Position numbers and translations under genes: made by a program. Shown here in pieces: positions 31,651 through 41,679 of a DNA stretch of 64,000 nucleotides. How positions within the stretch are numbered: the first letter of the stretch is position 1; each line of letters begins with the position of its first letter. The notes under the pieces were generated by a model, which worked only from the letters and a program-made list of their open reading frames with translations, made no database searches and was not told where the DNA came from. This DNA is from Blastobasis lacticolella (Eukaryota > Arthropoda > Insecta > Lepidoptera > Blastobasidae): contig LR990058.1 of assembly GCA_905147135.1 (NCBI GenBank), positions 13,987,349-14,051,348 of the forward strand. The letters are read 5' to 3'.

Positions 31651-32634
31651 ATCTTTGGAGGCTATAATAGCAAGCTATTACAAGCGCCTGTTCTCAAAAG
31701 GCATAAAGGTACACAGTTGTTTTGTCGATTAGTAATTGGACCGTAGTGAATTAATTAACAGTAAAAGCGATTACGGACCCGAAAATTTCCAGTCTAAAAT
31801 CCGTAAGTACGTATAAGTTGGTGTTTCAATTGCAGCGTCTCCGACTTACGAATCAGTTCGTTTTAACCCATTTACAGGGACCGATCGTTATAAAGATAGA
31901 AAATACGTCTTACAAATACGCCCTATTTAAAATTCTAGTGAAAGGAAACCTTGTGATTATTGTTCAGATATAGTCGCAGTAAACGTTTGACAGTCTTTCG
32001 GAATATAGGTAATTAACTTATGATTGTAACTTCAAAGTGATTTTAGTGTTTATATTGGTATGTAGAAAGAACGCGTCTTGAAAATAATAATAAAATATTC
32101 ATTTATTTTTCTTCCCATTTACAATAATTGTTACTATTACTTTTACATAGTTATGTCTTATGTATGTGGAGAGTGGAGCCTGTATTAGATTACGAGTAAC
32201 CTATGTGACAGGTCTCCAGGCCTCCAAAAACCACCGGACTTAACCAAGGGGTACCTATTGCAAATTGTATTGTGAATAGTAAGTTTTTATGAATTTGATT
32301 ATTATTCTACATTAATTTATTCATATTTTTATTGCTTTGTAACCTTTCTGACAAAACTATAAAATAAAGAGTGGTAGTTTTCCTATTTTTCTTACAAAAA
32401 ATTATGATATATTTTATGATCGTTATAACGATGGGTAGTAAAATAGGGATGTATTTTGAATTTTTAGACCCAGGCATACTAAATTATTTTCACAATGATA
32501 TCATTGACGAATTGGGACCACTACATTATTATGCCCCATTGTCATGAGATTTGACCATGTTAGCACCTTGCTTTCGGTTATTATCTCTTAGAAACAAGAT
32601 ATAAAATAGGTTGATTATTTAGGTACATAAAATC
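31651..32634. other. No recognisable gene
   Basis: AT-rich intergenic sequence without motifs. Confidence 0.4.
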
Positions 32635-33215
32635 TCTGACTGCCGTAGATGCTCACCAGGGCTCCGGCCTGTACCCCTACTATTTTCTGTATTGTCCTCG
32701 ATGTCCTCTCAGCTAAAATACCGGCTCATATTACCATGGATCATGGAACATCGCATTAGTGAACAAGGGGCTTAGACAGGAACTTGATATCAATGTAAAC
32801 ATGTGTAAGGAAGTTCTAGATAACGGCGGTTTGAAGCTGAACGTCCCCAGAACATAGTATATAGCTAGCTGCAGCGTGGATCTTCAAACCATTTCCAGCG
32901 TTGGCGAAGCAAGTCTACGAACTCCGCACCAACAAAATAAAAATGCAGTGGTGGACGTGCGAAGTTATGCGACTTGATGGACTACGTAACGGATGTATCG
33001 TCTCAACCTAAGAAACATCGTGGACAAGAATGAAGATCTGCTCCGTTTGGTTCGGTTTTGCGCAACCATGGATATGCGGGTATATAGGTGCGTAAACCTG
33101 CGCGAGAGAGGCCTAAAAACCAATGGATTGACATCATCATTCATTTATTGAAGCCGAAGGCCGGGCGAAGTAGAGAAGTAAGAGTAGGAAAGCAGGCCCT
33201 GGTAAAGTGTCCCTG
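32635..33215 (+). pseudogene. RTE LINE reverse transcriptase remnant
   Basis: The plus strand reads, across several frames, GAHQGSGL-like (CACCAGGGCTCCGGCCTGTA), then a FSIVLDVLSAKI-type block, NGGLKLNVPRT, MQWWTCEVMRLDGLRNGCI and RPKNQWIDII. This is the order of the RT palm and C-terminal region in RTE elements (HQGS, VLDVLT, GLKLN, RWMCGVTRLDRVRN, RPKKRW). Internal deletions and stops have destroyed it; the catalytic YADD is not recognisable. Confidence 0.75.
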
Positions 33216-33219
33216 TGGC

Positions 33220-33954
33220 TTTCGAGTCCTCCTTTTCTCAAATAGTGCATTGTTTACAACGATGTACTTCAATATAGTAAGGTACCACAGCTTCATTAAT
33301 ACTGGACATTTCTTCTGAAGTAGCCATATCAGGCTTTTCATTCAGCATAAAATCGAAAAGTGGTTTGGTCTTGGCAAATTTGTCGCTTTCCGTAGGTATC
33401 TCTACAGATACCTTGATAAAAATAGGGTATAATTGATGAACCTACCCGCCTATTACTACCGATCGTTAAAACGATCCACATTTTCCGAGCTTACCGGAAA
33501 ACTTTGAGTTTTTTATATATTTTTTCAAGGTCTATTTGCACTAGTTGCATATACATTACTATATGCTTGATGGTAACAATATCCAAAAATTACGGTGATA
33601 CGAGAGATAAAATAGTATCAGCAACAACTGGATTAATACGAAACACAGTAGTATAAAAATTAGTTCGATTTCTAGCCACGCTAAAATTGATAAGAAAAAA
33701 CTTGAACAAAACATGGATGTCGTATGCGTAAGCTGTCATATAAATAGTACTATGACTAAAGCCTGACCAGGGATGTAATAGGTCTGTCGATAATGTCAAG
33801 AGGGAGCTGCTGTTGTTGTTATTTGCTGTTGCCAGTGTAAATAATGAGTTCTAGAAAAATCCGCAATATGGCGGCACCTCATAGACATTGGAATATTCCA
33901 GGGTCACGCATTAAGAATTGAATCAGTGGTAACCTTCCTGATAAAGGTGGCTTC
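33220..33954. other. No recognisable gene
   Basis: No repeat or exon visible. The short minus-strand frame at 33590-33799 has no motif. Confidence 0.4.
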
Positions 33955-34243
33955 TTCTATCTTGGCGTTTATGTCCCGGTTGTGCTCCCGGGCCCAAGGG
34001 CCCGCCTCCATGATCTAGGATTTGGCAGATCAGGTAATTACAGTGGAGTGAACATGACCCGAACGGATCATGGTTACACATTCAGTTTCATCACGATGTT
34101 TTCCCTCACCGTAAGAGCATCGGTTTGTGTTCAACTAATCATCACGAAAAGAGTAATTCGTACTCGTACATGGCCGCACTGTGTTCGAAACAAATACCCC
34201 TCGCTTACGAGTTGGACGCTTTAACCCCTAGTCTACCGACGCT
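33955..34243 (-). mobile_element. SINE-F, decayed
   Basis: Minus strand order: AGCGTCGGTAGACTAGGGG (damaged head), TCGAACACAG (damaged box B), CATGTACGAG, CATCGTGATGAAACTG, AATGTGTAACCATGATCCG, then CACAACCGGGACATAAACGC. It follows the 11063-11351 copy throughout but is more diverged. Confidence 0.8.
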
Positions 34244-34249
34244 CCTGAT

Positions 34250-35668
34250 AAAGGTATTATTGTACACAATTGATAATTTATCACGTGCAAATTGAATTAT
34301 TGTACCGGGCGCCTTCGTCAAACCGTCTTCAGATTATATAAGATCGCCTGAGAATCTGTCAATCTGCCTGACTACCTGTGATTCATCCTTTATCTTATCA
34401 AATCTGTGACTGGCAGGTTGACTTAATTGAGTTTATAATATCCCTTATTCTACTATTCTGTTATTCATTGGGCTTTTACCAAGAATATCGAAGAATTATA
34501 TAGTACTCGAGTAATACTGGTTAAATTATTTACTTTCATTGAATAAATATTAATTGAATGTACCCTAGTATTAACATGTTATACCTATCATTGTTGATAT
34601 TATTACAACTTGTCATATATTTGTAGTTATTGCCAAATAAAAGCTATGTCTATGTCTTACTTAACTAGCTTTTGCCCATTACTTCGTCTACGTGGAAATA
34701 GTTTTTAGGGCAGCTTATCTTTTTCCCGAGCGACACTTGTAAATGACCTCCCCAATATATGAAAGCTAGTACTACGGAGATGTCCAGCTGTATCTCTAGT
34801 TCAACCCAACCGAATTAGATGAAAAATGGCCAAGATTTTAAGTTGGACCCGAACTACCAAACTATGGAAATCCCACCAAAATCCATTCGGTGCCATTTCC
34901 ATATTTCTTATAGTATAGCTGGTCTATTATAGTTCTACATCAGGTGTTCTAGTATTCAAAATCAATTAATGCCTAGGCTTACAAAAAAAACGTTTCAGTC
35001 AAATCCGTCCAGTAGTTTTGGAGATTAGCGAAAGAGAAGAGAGAAAGTTATTAGTCTAATACTATTTCTTCGTCGCTTTAAATTATGTTTTTGTAAATAT
35101 ATCTGTCCGACACACTTTTATTACTGTTTTATTATATGTATATAGTTATTTACCTATTTTATTTACTCATATTTTTCACACAGCACGGATCACATGTTCC
35201 TTGTTCCATGTTCCATTGCGTATAAGTGACGTCACGTAATGTGTAGGCGTGGCGGGCGATGTGATCGATGGTTGTTATGATGGCTTTATTATGTCATTCT
35301 CATAGTAGATCGTATGGCGGTCTATGGAGACTCCAATATAGCGTACTGTGCTAAGCTAACAGCTCATTCTGATAGTGTACAGCGTATAATACTGTTTACA
35401 ATGCTAAGAAGTGATGATGAGTAGTGATGATGACAGGGAAAAATGCTGATTGAGGTCCTTTTTACACACACAGTACACCACAACACAACCACTGTGTAAT
35501 GTTTATTTTTGTACTTAGGTCAGTATTGTAGTAGATTTTTTATTTTATTTACGTTCGTCTTCTTCTTCTTTGTCGAGTAAATTTTCAAAAACCCTATTTA
35601 TTTAAATTTACGTTTGCGGTTTTTACGCAATTCAAAATTAATTATTCGATTAGGTTTTGTTCTTAAAT
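34250..35668. other. Intergenic DNA with old repeat scraps
   Basis: AAATAAAAGCTATGTCTATGTC at 34636-34657 is a LINE-like 3' end. Bases 34985-35035 (CGTTTCAGTCAAATCCGTCC, AGTAGTTTTGGAGATTAGCG) are a sequence widely repeated in Lepidoptera genomes as I remember them. Bases 34860-34920 share GGTGCCATTTCCATATTT with the palindromic element at 23873. No exon is seen. Confidence 0.4.
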
Positions 35669-35718
35669 GTTTATAACGGTGGAATAATGCCAGTAGTTGA
35701 CCGAGAGATCAAGGTACG
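35669..35718 (+). CDS. Exon-like block, copy 1 (MPVVDREIK, then GTACGT)
   Basis: A 50-bp block repeated at 35954-36003 with two differences. It contains ATG at 35687 and nine codons (MPVVDREIK, 35687-35713), directly followed by GTACGT, an excellent donor after AAG. Outside the block similarity falls off quickly. Of the two differences one is 5' of the ATG and the other is silent (GTT/GTC). The pattern suggests a duplicated first coding exon in phase 0, but no downstream exon was found, and it does not fit the LRR exon's phase. Confidence 0.35.
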
Positions 35719-35953
35719 TTAGCCTATCCATTTGGCATTGAAATCTACGATGTTAGTTACGCTATGAAATACTAACTACGAATCACATTTAAAAAATATG
35801 CTTGGACAAATTCAAAGTATGCAAAGAATGTGTTATGGGTGTTTTGCGTCATAACTGATAAACTAGAGCCCCAGAACTAAATTGTAAGAGGTCAACGCGA
35901 TAGCTGTAACGCTTTAAATAGTTGCATTTGTTACAATTTAACGAAATATAAAA

Positions 35954-36003
35954 GTTTATAACGGTAGAATAATGCCAGTAGTCGACCGAGAGATCAAGGT
36001 ACG
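35954..36003 (+). CDS. Exon-like block, copy 2
   Basis: The second copy: ATG at 35972, codons to AAG at 35998, then GTACGA. The ORF would read through the donor for 88 codons, but nothing beyond MPVVDREIK is shared with copy 1, where the frame stops soon after the donor. If expressed, splicing at 35999 is the likely course. Confidence 0.35.
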
Positions 36004-36254
36004 ATATTGTCTATCAATTTGGCACGAACTAAAGCCACAGTACTATTTCTTCTCTGCCCGAGTTTCCTATATAATCCGTCATGTTCCCGAACTAATTTCG
36101 ATAGTGCGGTATTTCATTCAGATGAAGTGCTTGTATGGGAGGCGATGCCATGGGAACGCGAATTTAATCTTGTTTACTTTTACGAACACGGATCGAATGC
36201 AGTACGAAGAAAAAAAAGAACTAGTGCACATTAGGTAGGTATATACATACAAAA

Positions 36255-37400
36255 ATACGCCCGTTTCCCACAGGGGGCCATCCATAAATTACGTCACACG
36301 AATTTTAGGACTTTTGAGCCCCTCCCCCCGTCCTTGTCACAGGTTGTCACAATTTTATAATCCCCCTGAAATATTCTTAAATTTATCCATGTATTTTAGA
36401 ATAATTGAAAGAAAACAGCTATCGTCATTTTTCATAGTGAGATAATTTTAGTGAGAATGCGAAATTATTAATAAATATGGATCAAGTTCGTTAAATTTTA
36501 AGATTTTTTATTTACATCTAAACGTCGCGTTTGATTATTAATTTTTAACATGTGATGTCACAAAATTTTTGACCCCCCCTGCCCCTTGTCACATTATGTC
36601 ACATTGCAGTAATACCCTCCCTCCCTATTAAGGTGTGACGTAATTTATGGATGACCCCCAGGGGTAGGCAGAGACTATTGAGTGCCACAAGCTACGATCC
36701 TGACAGCTCTTTAGCCTCTTCCACATCTTTACATCTTCTCATACTCGTACATTTGGGCCGATTGATAGTACTCCTGACCTGTCCTTTTTAATTAACAGAA
36801 TTATAAAATTCAAGCTATGAACAGGATTTTATGAAATTCAACAAATGACGGGCGATATCCTAACTTGAAACCGACGAAAGAAACACTTCATACATACATA
36901 ACATCACGCCTTTTGCATATAGGGGTAAACAGAAACCAGATCGTTCCACTTGCTACTTGCGTCCAGATAGATCTCTCGCTTCTTCTATGTTAATTATTTA
37001 ACCTTTTCATACATGAACGTCGGTTTAGGGTACTCTTGACCTGACATTTCTTTAAAATGTCGATTTTTTCGTGACACGGTCGTGTTTATAAGTGCAAGCC
37101 CTTAAAGTTAATATTCCTGTGTAGCTGTTAAAAGGGTTTTATAGCTCATACTCTCTACATGCCTAAACTAGATAAGATTTCCTTTCTCTATCCTAGCATC
37201 TTCTGTCACTCCACTTTAAACACAATAAATAAAGCTCACGCCTGTGACCCACAGGTGGGGTAGACAGAGACTATGAAGCTCCACTTTGTCCTCACATAAC
37301 TCCCTGCTTCGCATATATCTACAACACTTTTCATAGATCTCCTTTTATTCTTGCCAATTCGGACCCCAGCTTTTTTGAGAGCATTACTGATCTCAGTGGA
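36255..37400 (+). repeat. Cluster of three H repeats
   Basis: Three diverged copies follow each other: one at about 36255-36835 (split by the MITE at 36274), one at about 36895-37110 and one at about 37222-37400. Shared order: CACGCCTGTG-type start, CCCACAGG(T)GGGGTAG(A/G)CAGAGACTATG, a TCCACTTTG/CTCCC block, CTCATACTCGTACATTTGGG or CATACATGAACGTCGGTTTAGG, then (A/C)TACTC(C/T)TGACCTGACATTTC. Other copies are at 16475 (+) and 57165-57295 (-). The family is not identified. Confidence 0.55.
36274..36658. mobile_element. MITE with GGGG(C/T)CATCCATAAATTACG termini
   Basis: The ends are inverted repeats of 27 bp with one mismatch (left GGGGCCATCCATAAATTACG, plus TCACAC). CAG flanks both sides (36271-36273, 36659-36661), and removal restores an H-repeat sequence, CCCACAGGGGTAGGCAGAG. 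Inside, both halves carry C-rich TCCCCC/ACCCCCCC and TTGTCACA motifs. 385 bp, non-coding. The type is familiar from insect genomes, but I cannot assign a superfamily with certainty. Confidence 0.8.
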
Positions 37401-37504
37401 CAACAGAAGTTGACATATAATAATCTTACAGTACTCTAAATTGGTAGACTCGGGGCCAGATAATTTTGCTTTGAGGTTATGGCGTCCTTGTCATTGTTTA
37501 TTTT

Positions 37505-38200
37505 ATGTTACACGGCAGACAAACAGGCAAGCGGGCCACCTGATGGAAAGTGGTCACCGCCGCCTATGGACATCAGCAACACCAGGGGAGTCACTAATGC
37601 GTTGCCCGCCTCTGAAGAGACCTCTAATATACCTCTTGAACGATCCCATGTCATAGTCCAAAGGAAACGCTGTGGCTGGGAGCTCATTCCACATCCGAAT
37701 CGTACGAGCGCAAAACATTCTTTCGAACCTTCGCGTCTACGCTGACCAACAGAAGGTCTACGTAGTGAGGATGAATACCAAGCCCACGGCGGGTGGTGCG
37801 ATGGCGAAATTGTGCTGTGGGCACCAGATCGAAAAGTTCCTCGGAACACTCCCCATTGTACAGCCGATAGAACACACACAGGGAGCCAAAGTCCCTTCGG
37901 TTTGCCAGTGGTTCCAACTTGCGTGTTTGTATGGGATCATCGACAATTCGTACGGCGCGTCTTTGTACGGAGTCCAGAGGATTAAGCAGGTCGGCAGTTT
38001 CGCCGGCCCAAAGATGGGAACAATACTCCATATGTGGCCGCACTTGTGCTTTGTACAGCAGCAGGCGCTGCCCTGGGGTGAAGTATCGCTTGGACTGGTT
38101 AAGCACTCCAAGCTTTTTCGAAGCCAGTTTTGCCTTGCCTACCAGGCCAAACTGGCTTTGAAAAAGCCAGTTCGAAAAGTAACTCAGTTGGTTTATATTG
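37505..38200 (-). pseudogene. Jockey-J LINE, C-terminal part of the reverse transcriptase ORF
   Basis: The minus strand has an open stretch of 140 codons (38106-37684) with YFTPGQRLLLYKAQVRPHME, YCSHLWAG, LDSVQRRAVRIVDDP, and CVFYRLYNGECSEELFDLVP, followed after a frameshift by a degenerate WNELPA region and the Jockey-J 3' end (GVADVHRR-type). This is the thumb and C-terminal region downstream of the RT palm in Jockey-superfamily LINEs. It is 5'-truncated and frameshifted. At 38150-38175 a small hairpin (AACTGGCTTT, GAA, AAAGCCAGTT) lies at the 5' end. Confidence 0.85.
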
Positions 38201-39935
38201 TTGACTGTCTGTCAAAGGTAGTGCCTTTCCTATAACCAGTATCCAACGTAGATGACATATTGCAGAATGATTAAATGACAAATTAAGTTGTTACTGACTT
38301 AGACAAACTGAGTTAGACAATAGCCCCGCTGATCAGTGAATGTTTAATAAACGGCGACAAAACAAAACTGTACCTACACATTTGCACAGTCCACCAAATA
38401 CTTTCGCAAACCAATTGGGAATCCAATTTGCGTGACACGCACAAACTTGCCAAGTTTATTAAATACGACTTCAGGCGACTTTGGGGAGTCCATTAAAAAT
38501 GGAGGGGAATTATGTGAGAAGGTGAGTAAAATAAAGCCAAGCGGTAAATGTTTAACGTGACGATACAATTGGAGGGTAGGTTTGGGCTTAACAGTCTTTT
38601 TGGGCACTTCCACCACTTTATGGGCCCGTTGTGGCCGTTGACAGCGAGGGCTGTGGCGTAAGAGGAAAGCGGGGTAAGATCAGATACATAAATAAATACT
38701 AAATAGAAGACTGTATGGAATTAACATTCTGATTTATATTTCACAGTATTATTACTTAAAATATAGCGCCCTCGCACAATATGACGAATGACGATTCACT
38801 TTCTGCACAGATTCTAGTATTTGACTAGTGCTATAAATAGACTCGTTCGTATCTTTATTTACTTCGCATATAATGAAAGAGGTAAAATAAGTAAATTTTA
38901 TGATGTTTCGTAAAGTCTCAATCATCATATTATTTATTTTCACATGACTTCGCTTAGTAAATTTGCAACAACAAACAGCCATCTCAAGTATTCACGTCAG
39001 ACAGCCTGAGGTTATCCAATCATAATATTCGCACACACAAATATGAGAGCGTGGGAAAATGATATGAAAATAAATAAAATCCTTAAAAAATAAATAATTC
39101 TATGAATAACAATACAATCCATTTTGATATACTTTGTACGCTTTTATAATGAATCAATGCAAACAGTATACGGTTAAGCCGAGAGTAATTGTAGCTTTTT
39201 CAGTATTTGTTTCATTCGGAACATAGCAGATTAAATTGCACGCCACGCAAATGCTAACGCAAAATCATATAGTATCAGTCACATTTCACACATATCCATC
39301 CATCCATACATACATATCCATCGTTTCGACACGCGAGCCGCCCACATAGATACTTTATCCAGGCATACAACTCACAGCTAAACCAACACCCACATCGCTT
39401 GTACCACCGCTGCGCGCCTAAAGAATTGCTTCGTATAATTATTCCCTTGTCTGTAGCTTGGACGTAAATCCGGTGTTGTGCCTTTTACAGCGCTGCGTAG
39501 ATTTGCCCGAGCCTCCCCTTAAGGCTAATTTACGCTCAGAGACGCTCAGATTTCGGATGCAGATATTCACTGCATTGTTTGAAGGTTTATCTCGTTGGTG
39601 CTGAAGTAGATTTTGTACTTTAATAGGCTGCCGGCTTATCTGCTTAGGCGAATCACTTTTAGAGCCCGTGGACGGCCGTTGGATCAGTGTTTTGTGAATA
39701 CACTATTTTGTACCTATTTAGTTATAATAGGTTGTTTAGTTTCTAACTTGTGAAGTGGCTGGTTGGTACGTATCGGTAGAGCGATTTATACAACCTTATT
39801 TAGAAATAGAAAAATTGTAATATTTGCTCGGAAAAGTATTTTTAGAAACCTTATGGTCCGATGTCGCGATTCGTTTGACAGAGAATCGTCTATAGTCTAT
39901 CGGGTAAGTTATCATATGAAACTGTTTTAGTAATG
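38201..39935. other. No recognisable gene
   Basis: Unique-looking DNA between the Jockey-J fragment and the P-like element. CATCCATCCATACATACATATCCATC at 39295-39320 is a small microsatellite, quoted here only by type. No exon found. Confidence 0.4.
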
Positions 39936-39943
39936 GTCGTACC

Positions 39944-39974
39944 CACAGAAATGAAACAAAAACAGAATCCATGT
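39944..39974 (+). repeat. Left 31-bp terminal inverted repeat
   Basis: Starts CACAGAAATGAAAC and ends AGAATCCATGT. Identical in reverse to 40755-40785 with no mismatch in 31. The 8 bp before it (GTCGTACC) are repeated after the right TIR. Confidence 0.95.
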
Positions 39975-40110
39975 TACCTTAAAGAGATGCGGTGCATGCA
40001 AGGTGTGACAATCTCCTTTGTTGTACATGACATACACTCATCGGGTCTTACAACGCGCCGCCATTTCGTAGCGTTCGGACATATTTTTCCTCGACGAAAA
40101 ATATTTTAAA

Positions 40111-40187
40111 ATGCCGTCATGTGTAGTGAAATCGTGTAAAAGTTACTGGAAAAAATGTAACAAGGCAGGAGGAATTACCTACCACGC
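40111..40187 (+). CDS. THAP zinc-finger first exon of a P-like transposase
   Basis: 25 codons plus 2 nt, starting after AAATATTTTAAA. The peptide begins MPSCVVKSCKSYWKK and ends GGITYH, and the exon stops at GTAAGT (40188) in phase 2. The THAP fold is a C-x2-4-C-x35-50-C-x2-H zinc site; here the first pair is Cys4 and Cys9 (x4). MPxC....C at the very N-terminus followed by a basic stretch and I-T-(F/Y)-H is the standard THAP opening. The second half (Cys, His, AVPTIF box) would lie in a following exon, which I cannot find in the element. The most likely reason is internal deletion; a host THAP gene is the alternative, but the TIRs around it argue for a transposon. Confidence 0.7.
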
Positions 40188-40754
40188 GTAAGTAATTATG
40201 ATTCGTGCTACTTTTTTTATTAATGTTTTATTTACTTTTGTGCAAATTTCGAACAAAAGTACAACGATGTGGCTACCTGTTTTTCGGGAAAATTCCCATA
40301 AAGTGGGGAATTCTTTATTAAATTTGTGACTCAAATCAGGTTCCGAATTTTTATTACCTAAGTCGCTTCATCCATATTTAAGGCGAGGACGGCTCCATTT
40401 CATCGAAACGTATGATTTTTAAACGTGTAGATTGATGCAGACGTATAATGATTCGATAGCTAAATAACTAGATTACTATAATGACTGAACACGTCTACAA
40501 AATTTCATTGATTTTTATAGCGCTATATTGAAAATAAGATCAAACTTCATTTGTCAACATATTTCATTACTTAAGAATTTTTAAATAAATAATTATAATC
40601 AGAAATTAATAATTTTTATTTATTTATTATTGTAAAGTTGTATTGCTAACGTAATACATAAAGAGGGCAAAATGGATCATGTATATGGACACCCTAAAAT
40701 TACGCAGACATATAAAATGGCGGCCATTTCTAAGCTTCCCTCATGACTTAAGAC

Positions 40755-40785
40755 ACATGGATTCTGTTTTTGTTTCATTTCTGTG
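40755..40785 (-). repeat. Right 31-bp terminal inverted repeat
   Basis: Begins ACATGGATTCTG and ends CATTTCTGTG. Exact reverse complement of the left TIR. Followed by the target duplication GTCGTACC. Confidence 0.95.
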
Positions 40786-41089
40786 GTCGTACCTAATTCA
40801 AGTAATGGTGTATAAATCAGCAATTCTGGCCCCTCTTAAACATACAATACAACTTATATAACCTAGCCGACTGATGTCGGAAAACCATGGACGAAGATAT
40901 AAGCTACTGAATCAATTTTAATGAAACGAAGCTACTTTAATCGGTTTATTATTAATGAAATTTAGCCAGTTTAATCTTAAGAAACCATATCGAAATCTGC
41001 CTAGACGTTAAAGAGATATAAGACCATAAACATATACATAGACACGTGTCAAACTTATAACATCTTATATTATCTCTGGTTCGGCTATA

Positions 41090-41505
41090 ATGAGGAGTTT
41101 TCCAATAGGTATTGATAGTTGGTTTCAAAAAGCATCAATAGATGGCGCCCCTACAATTAAGGTAATCTTTTTTTAATCTGTATGATGGTTGCAGTGATTT
41201 TATGCAGCCAACTAATACTAACCTTAAAAATAAAATGTTTATTAATATAACCATAACTGTTAAAGGTTAAACGAAGTGTAAAAAGAAATATTTATAGAAG
41301 TTGGCACTATGTTCCATTATTATTACAACCTCTAAAATGGTTGAAAACTTTTGACAAACACAATATTATCCAATACAACGTACCCAGTGTTATATCCTGT
41401 TTTCTAAAAACCTATTTCAAGCGATTATCAATTACCAAAATTGTTAGGGCGCCATCTAGTGAGTGATTAGGAATGCTTTAGATACCTATTGGAAAACTGC
41501 TCATT
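41090..41505 (+). mobile_element. MITE-A copy 3, uninterrupted
   Basis: 416 bp from ATGAGGAGTTTTCCAATAGG to GGAAAACTGCTCATT. Both arms contain AGATGGCGCCC followed by TACAATT..GGTAAT / TAACAATT..GGTAAT in reverse. It is the best reference for the family, lacking both the nested LINE tail and the extra hairpin of copy 1. About 300 bp from the P-like element but with unrelated termini. Confidence 0.85.
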
Positions 41506-41531
41506 GCATAAACAGTTCCCCTCCTCCATCT

Positions 41532-41669
41532 TGTTTAGTAGCTTCTCTTGCACCGCCTTACTTTTTCTTTACCGTTTATCTCCTGGTTGACTGGTAGATA
41601 AGGGTATTTTAGCTTTAAGTCCGCCTTTGTACTATTTTGTGCATGAAGATTTAATAAATAAATAAATAA
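41532..41669 (+). mobile_element. LINE 3' tail, type L
   Basis: CTTGCACCGCCTTAC, GACTGGTAGATAAGGGTATT, TTAGCTTTAAGTCCGCC, TTTGTGCATGAAG and the tail TTAATAAATAAATAAATAAC match 17547-17669. Non-coding end of a truncated LINE. Confidence 0.6.
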
Positions 41670-41679
41670 CACCCTCTTT

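Larger units (their letters stand above)
39944..40785 (+). mobile_element. P-superfamily transposon derivative with THAP exon
   Basis: Perfect 31-bp terminal inverted repeats (39944-39974 and 40755-40785; outer end CACAGAAATGAAAC, inner end ATCCATGT) are flanked by perfect 8-bp direct repeats GTCGTACC (39936-39943, 40786-40793). At position 168 of the element an ATG opens a THAP-like exon with a splice donor. The Drosophila P element likewise has 31-bp TIRs beginning with CA, 8-bp duplications, a start codon near position 150 and an N-terminal THAP domain. Total length is 842 bp, so most of the transposase is missing; the remaining 570 bp after the exon is AT-rich and stop-filled. A subterminal CCGCCATTT/AAATGGCGG pair (40058-40066, 40715-40723) is also inverted. 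Likely an internally deleted, non-autonomous copy. Confidence 0.85.

Noticed and set aside
35687..35713. MPVVDREIK exon as the first exon of the LRR gene
   Set aside because: Its donor is in phase 0, while the LRR exon must be entered in phase 1. Joining them gives ATG TGA directly after AAG, a stop.
35972..36238. 88-codon ORF through the second exon-like copy
   Set aside because: Only the first nine codons are shared with the other copy. The rest runs through a splice donor and has no recognisable motif.
36255..37400. CRISPR-like or satellite array
   Set aside because: The units are long, diverged and few, with no regular spacers; dispersed repeats in a eukaryotic genome are the simpler reading.
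40679..40861. 60-codon ORF at the right end of the P-like element as a transposase exon
   Set aside because: It crosses the right TIR and target duplication into flanking DNA, so it cannot be a coding part of the element.
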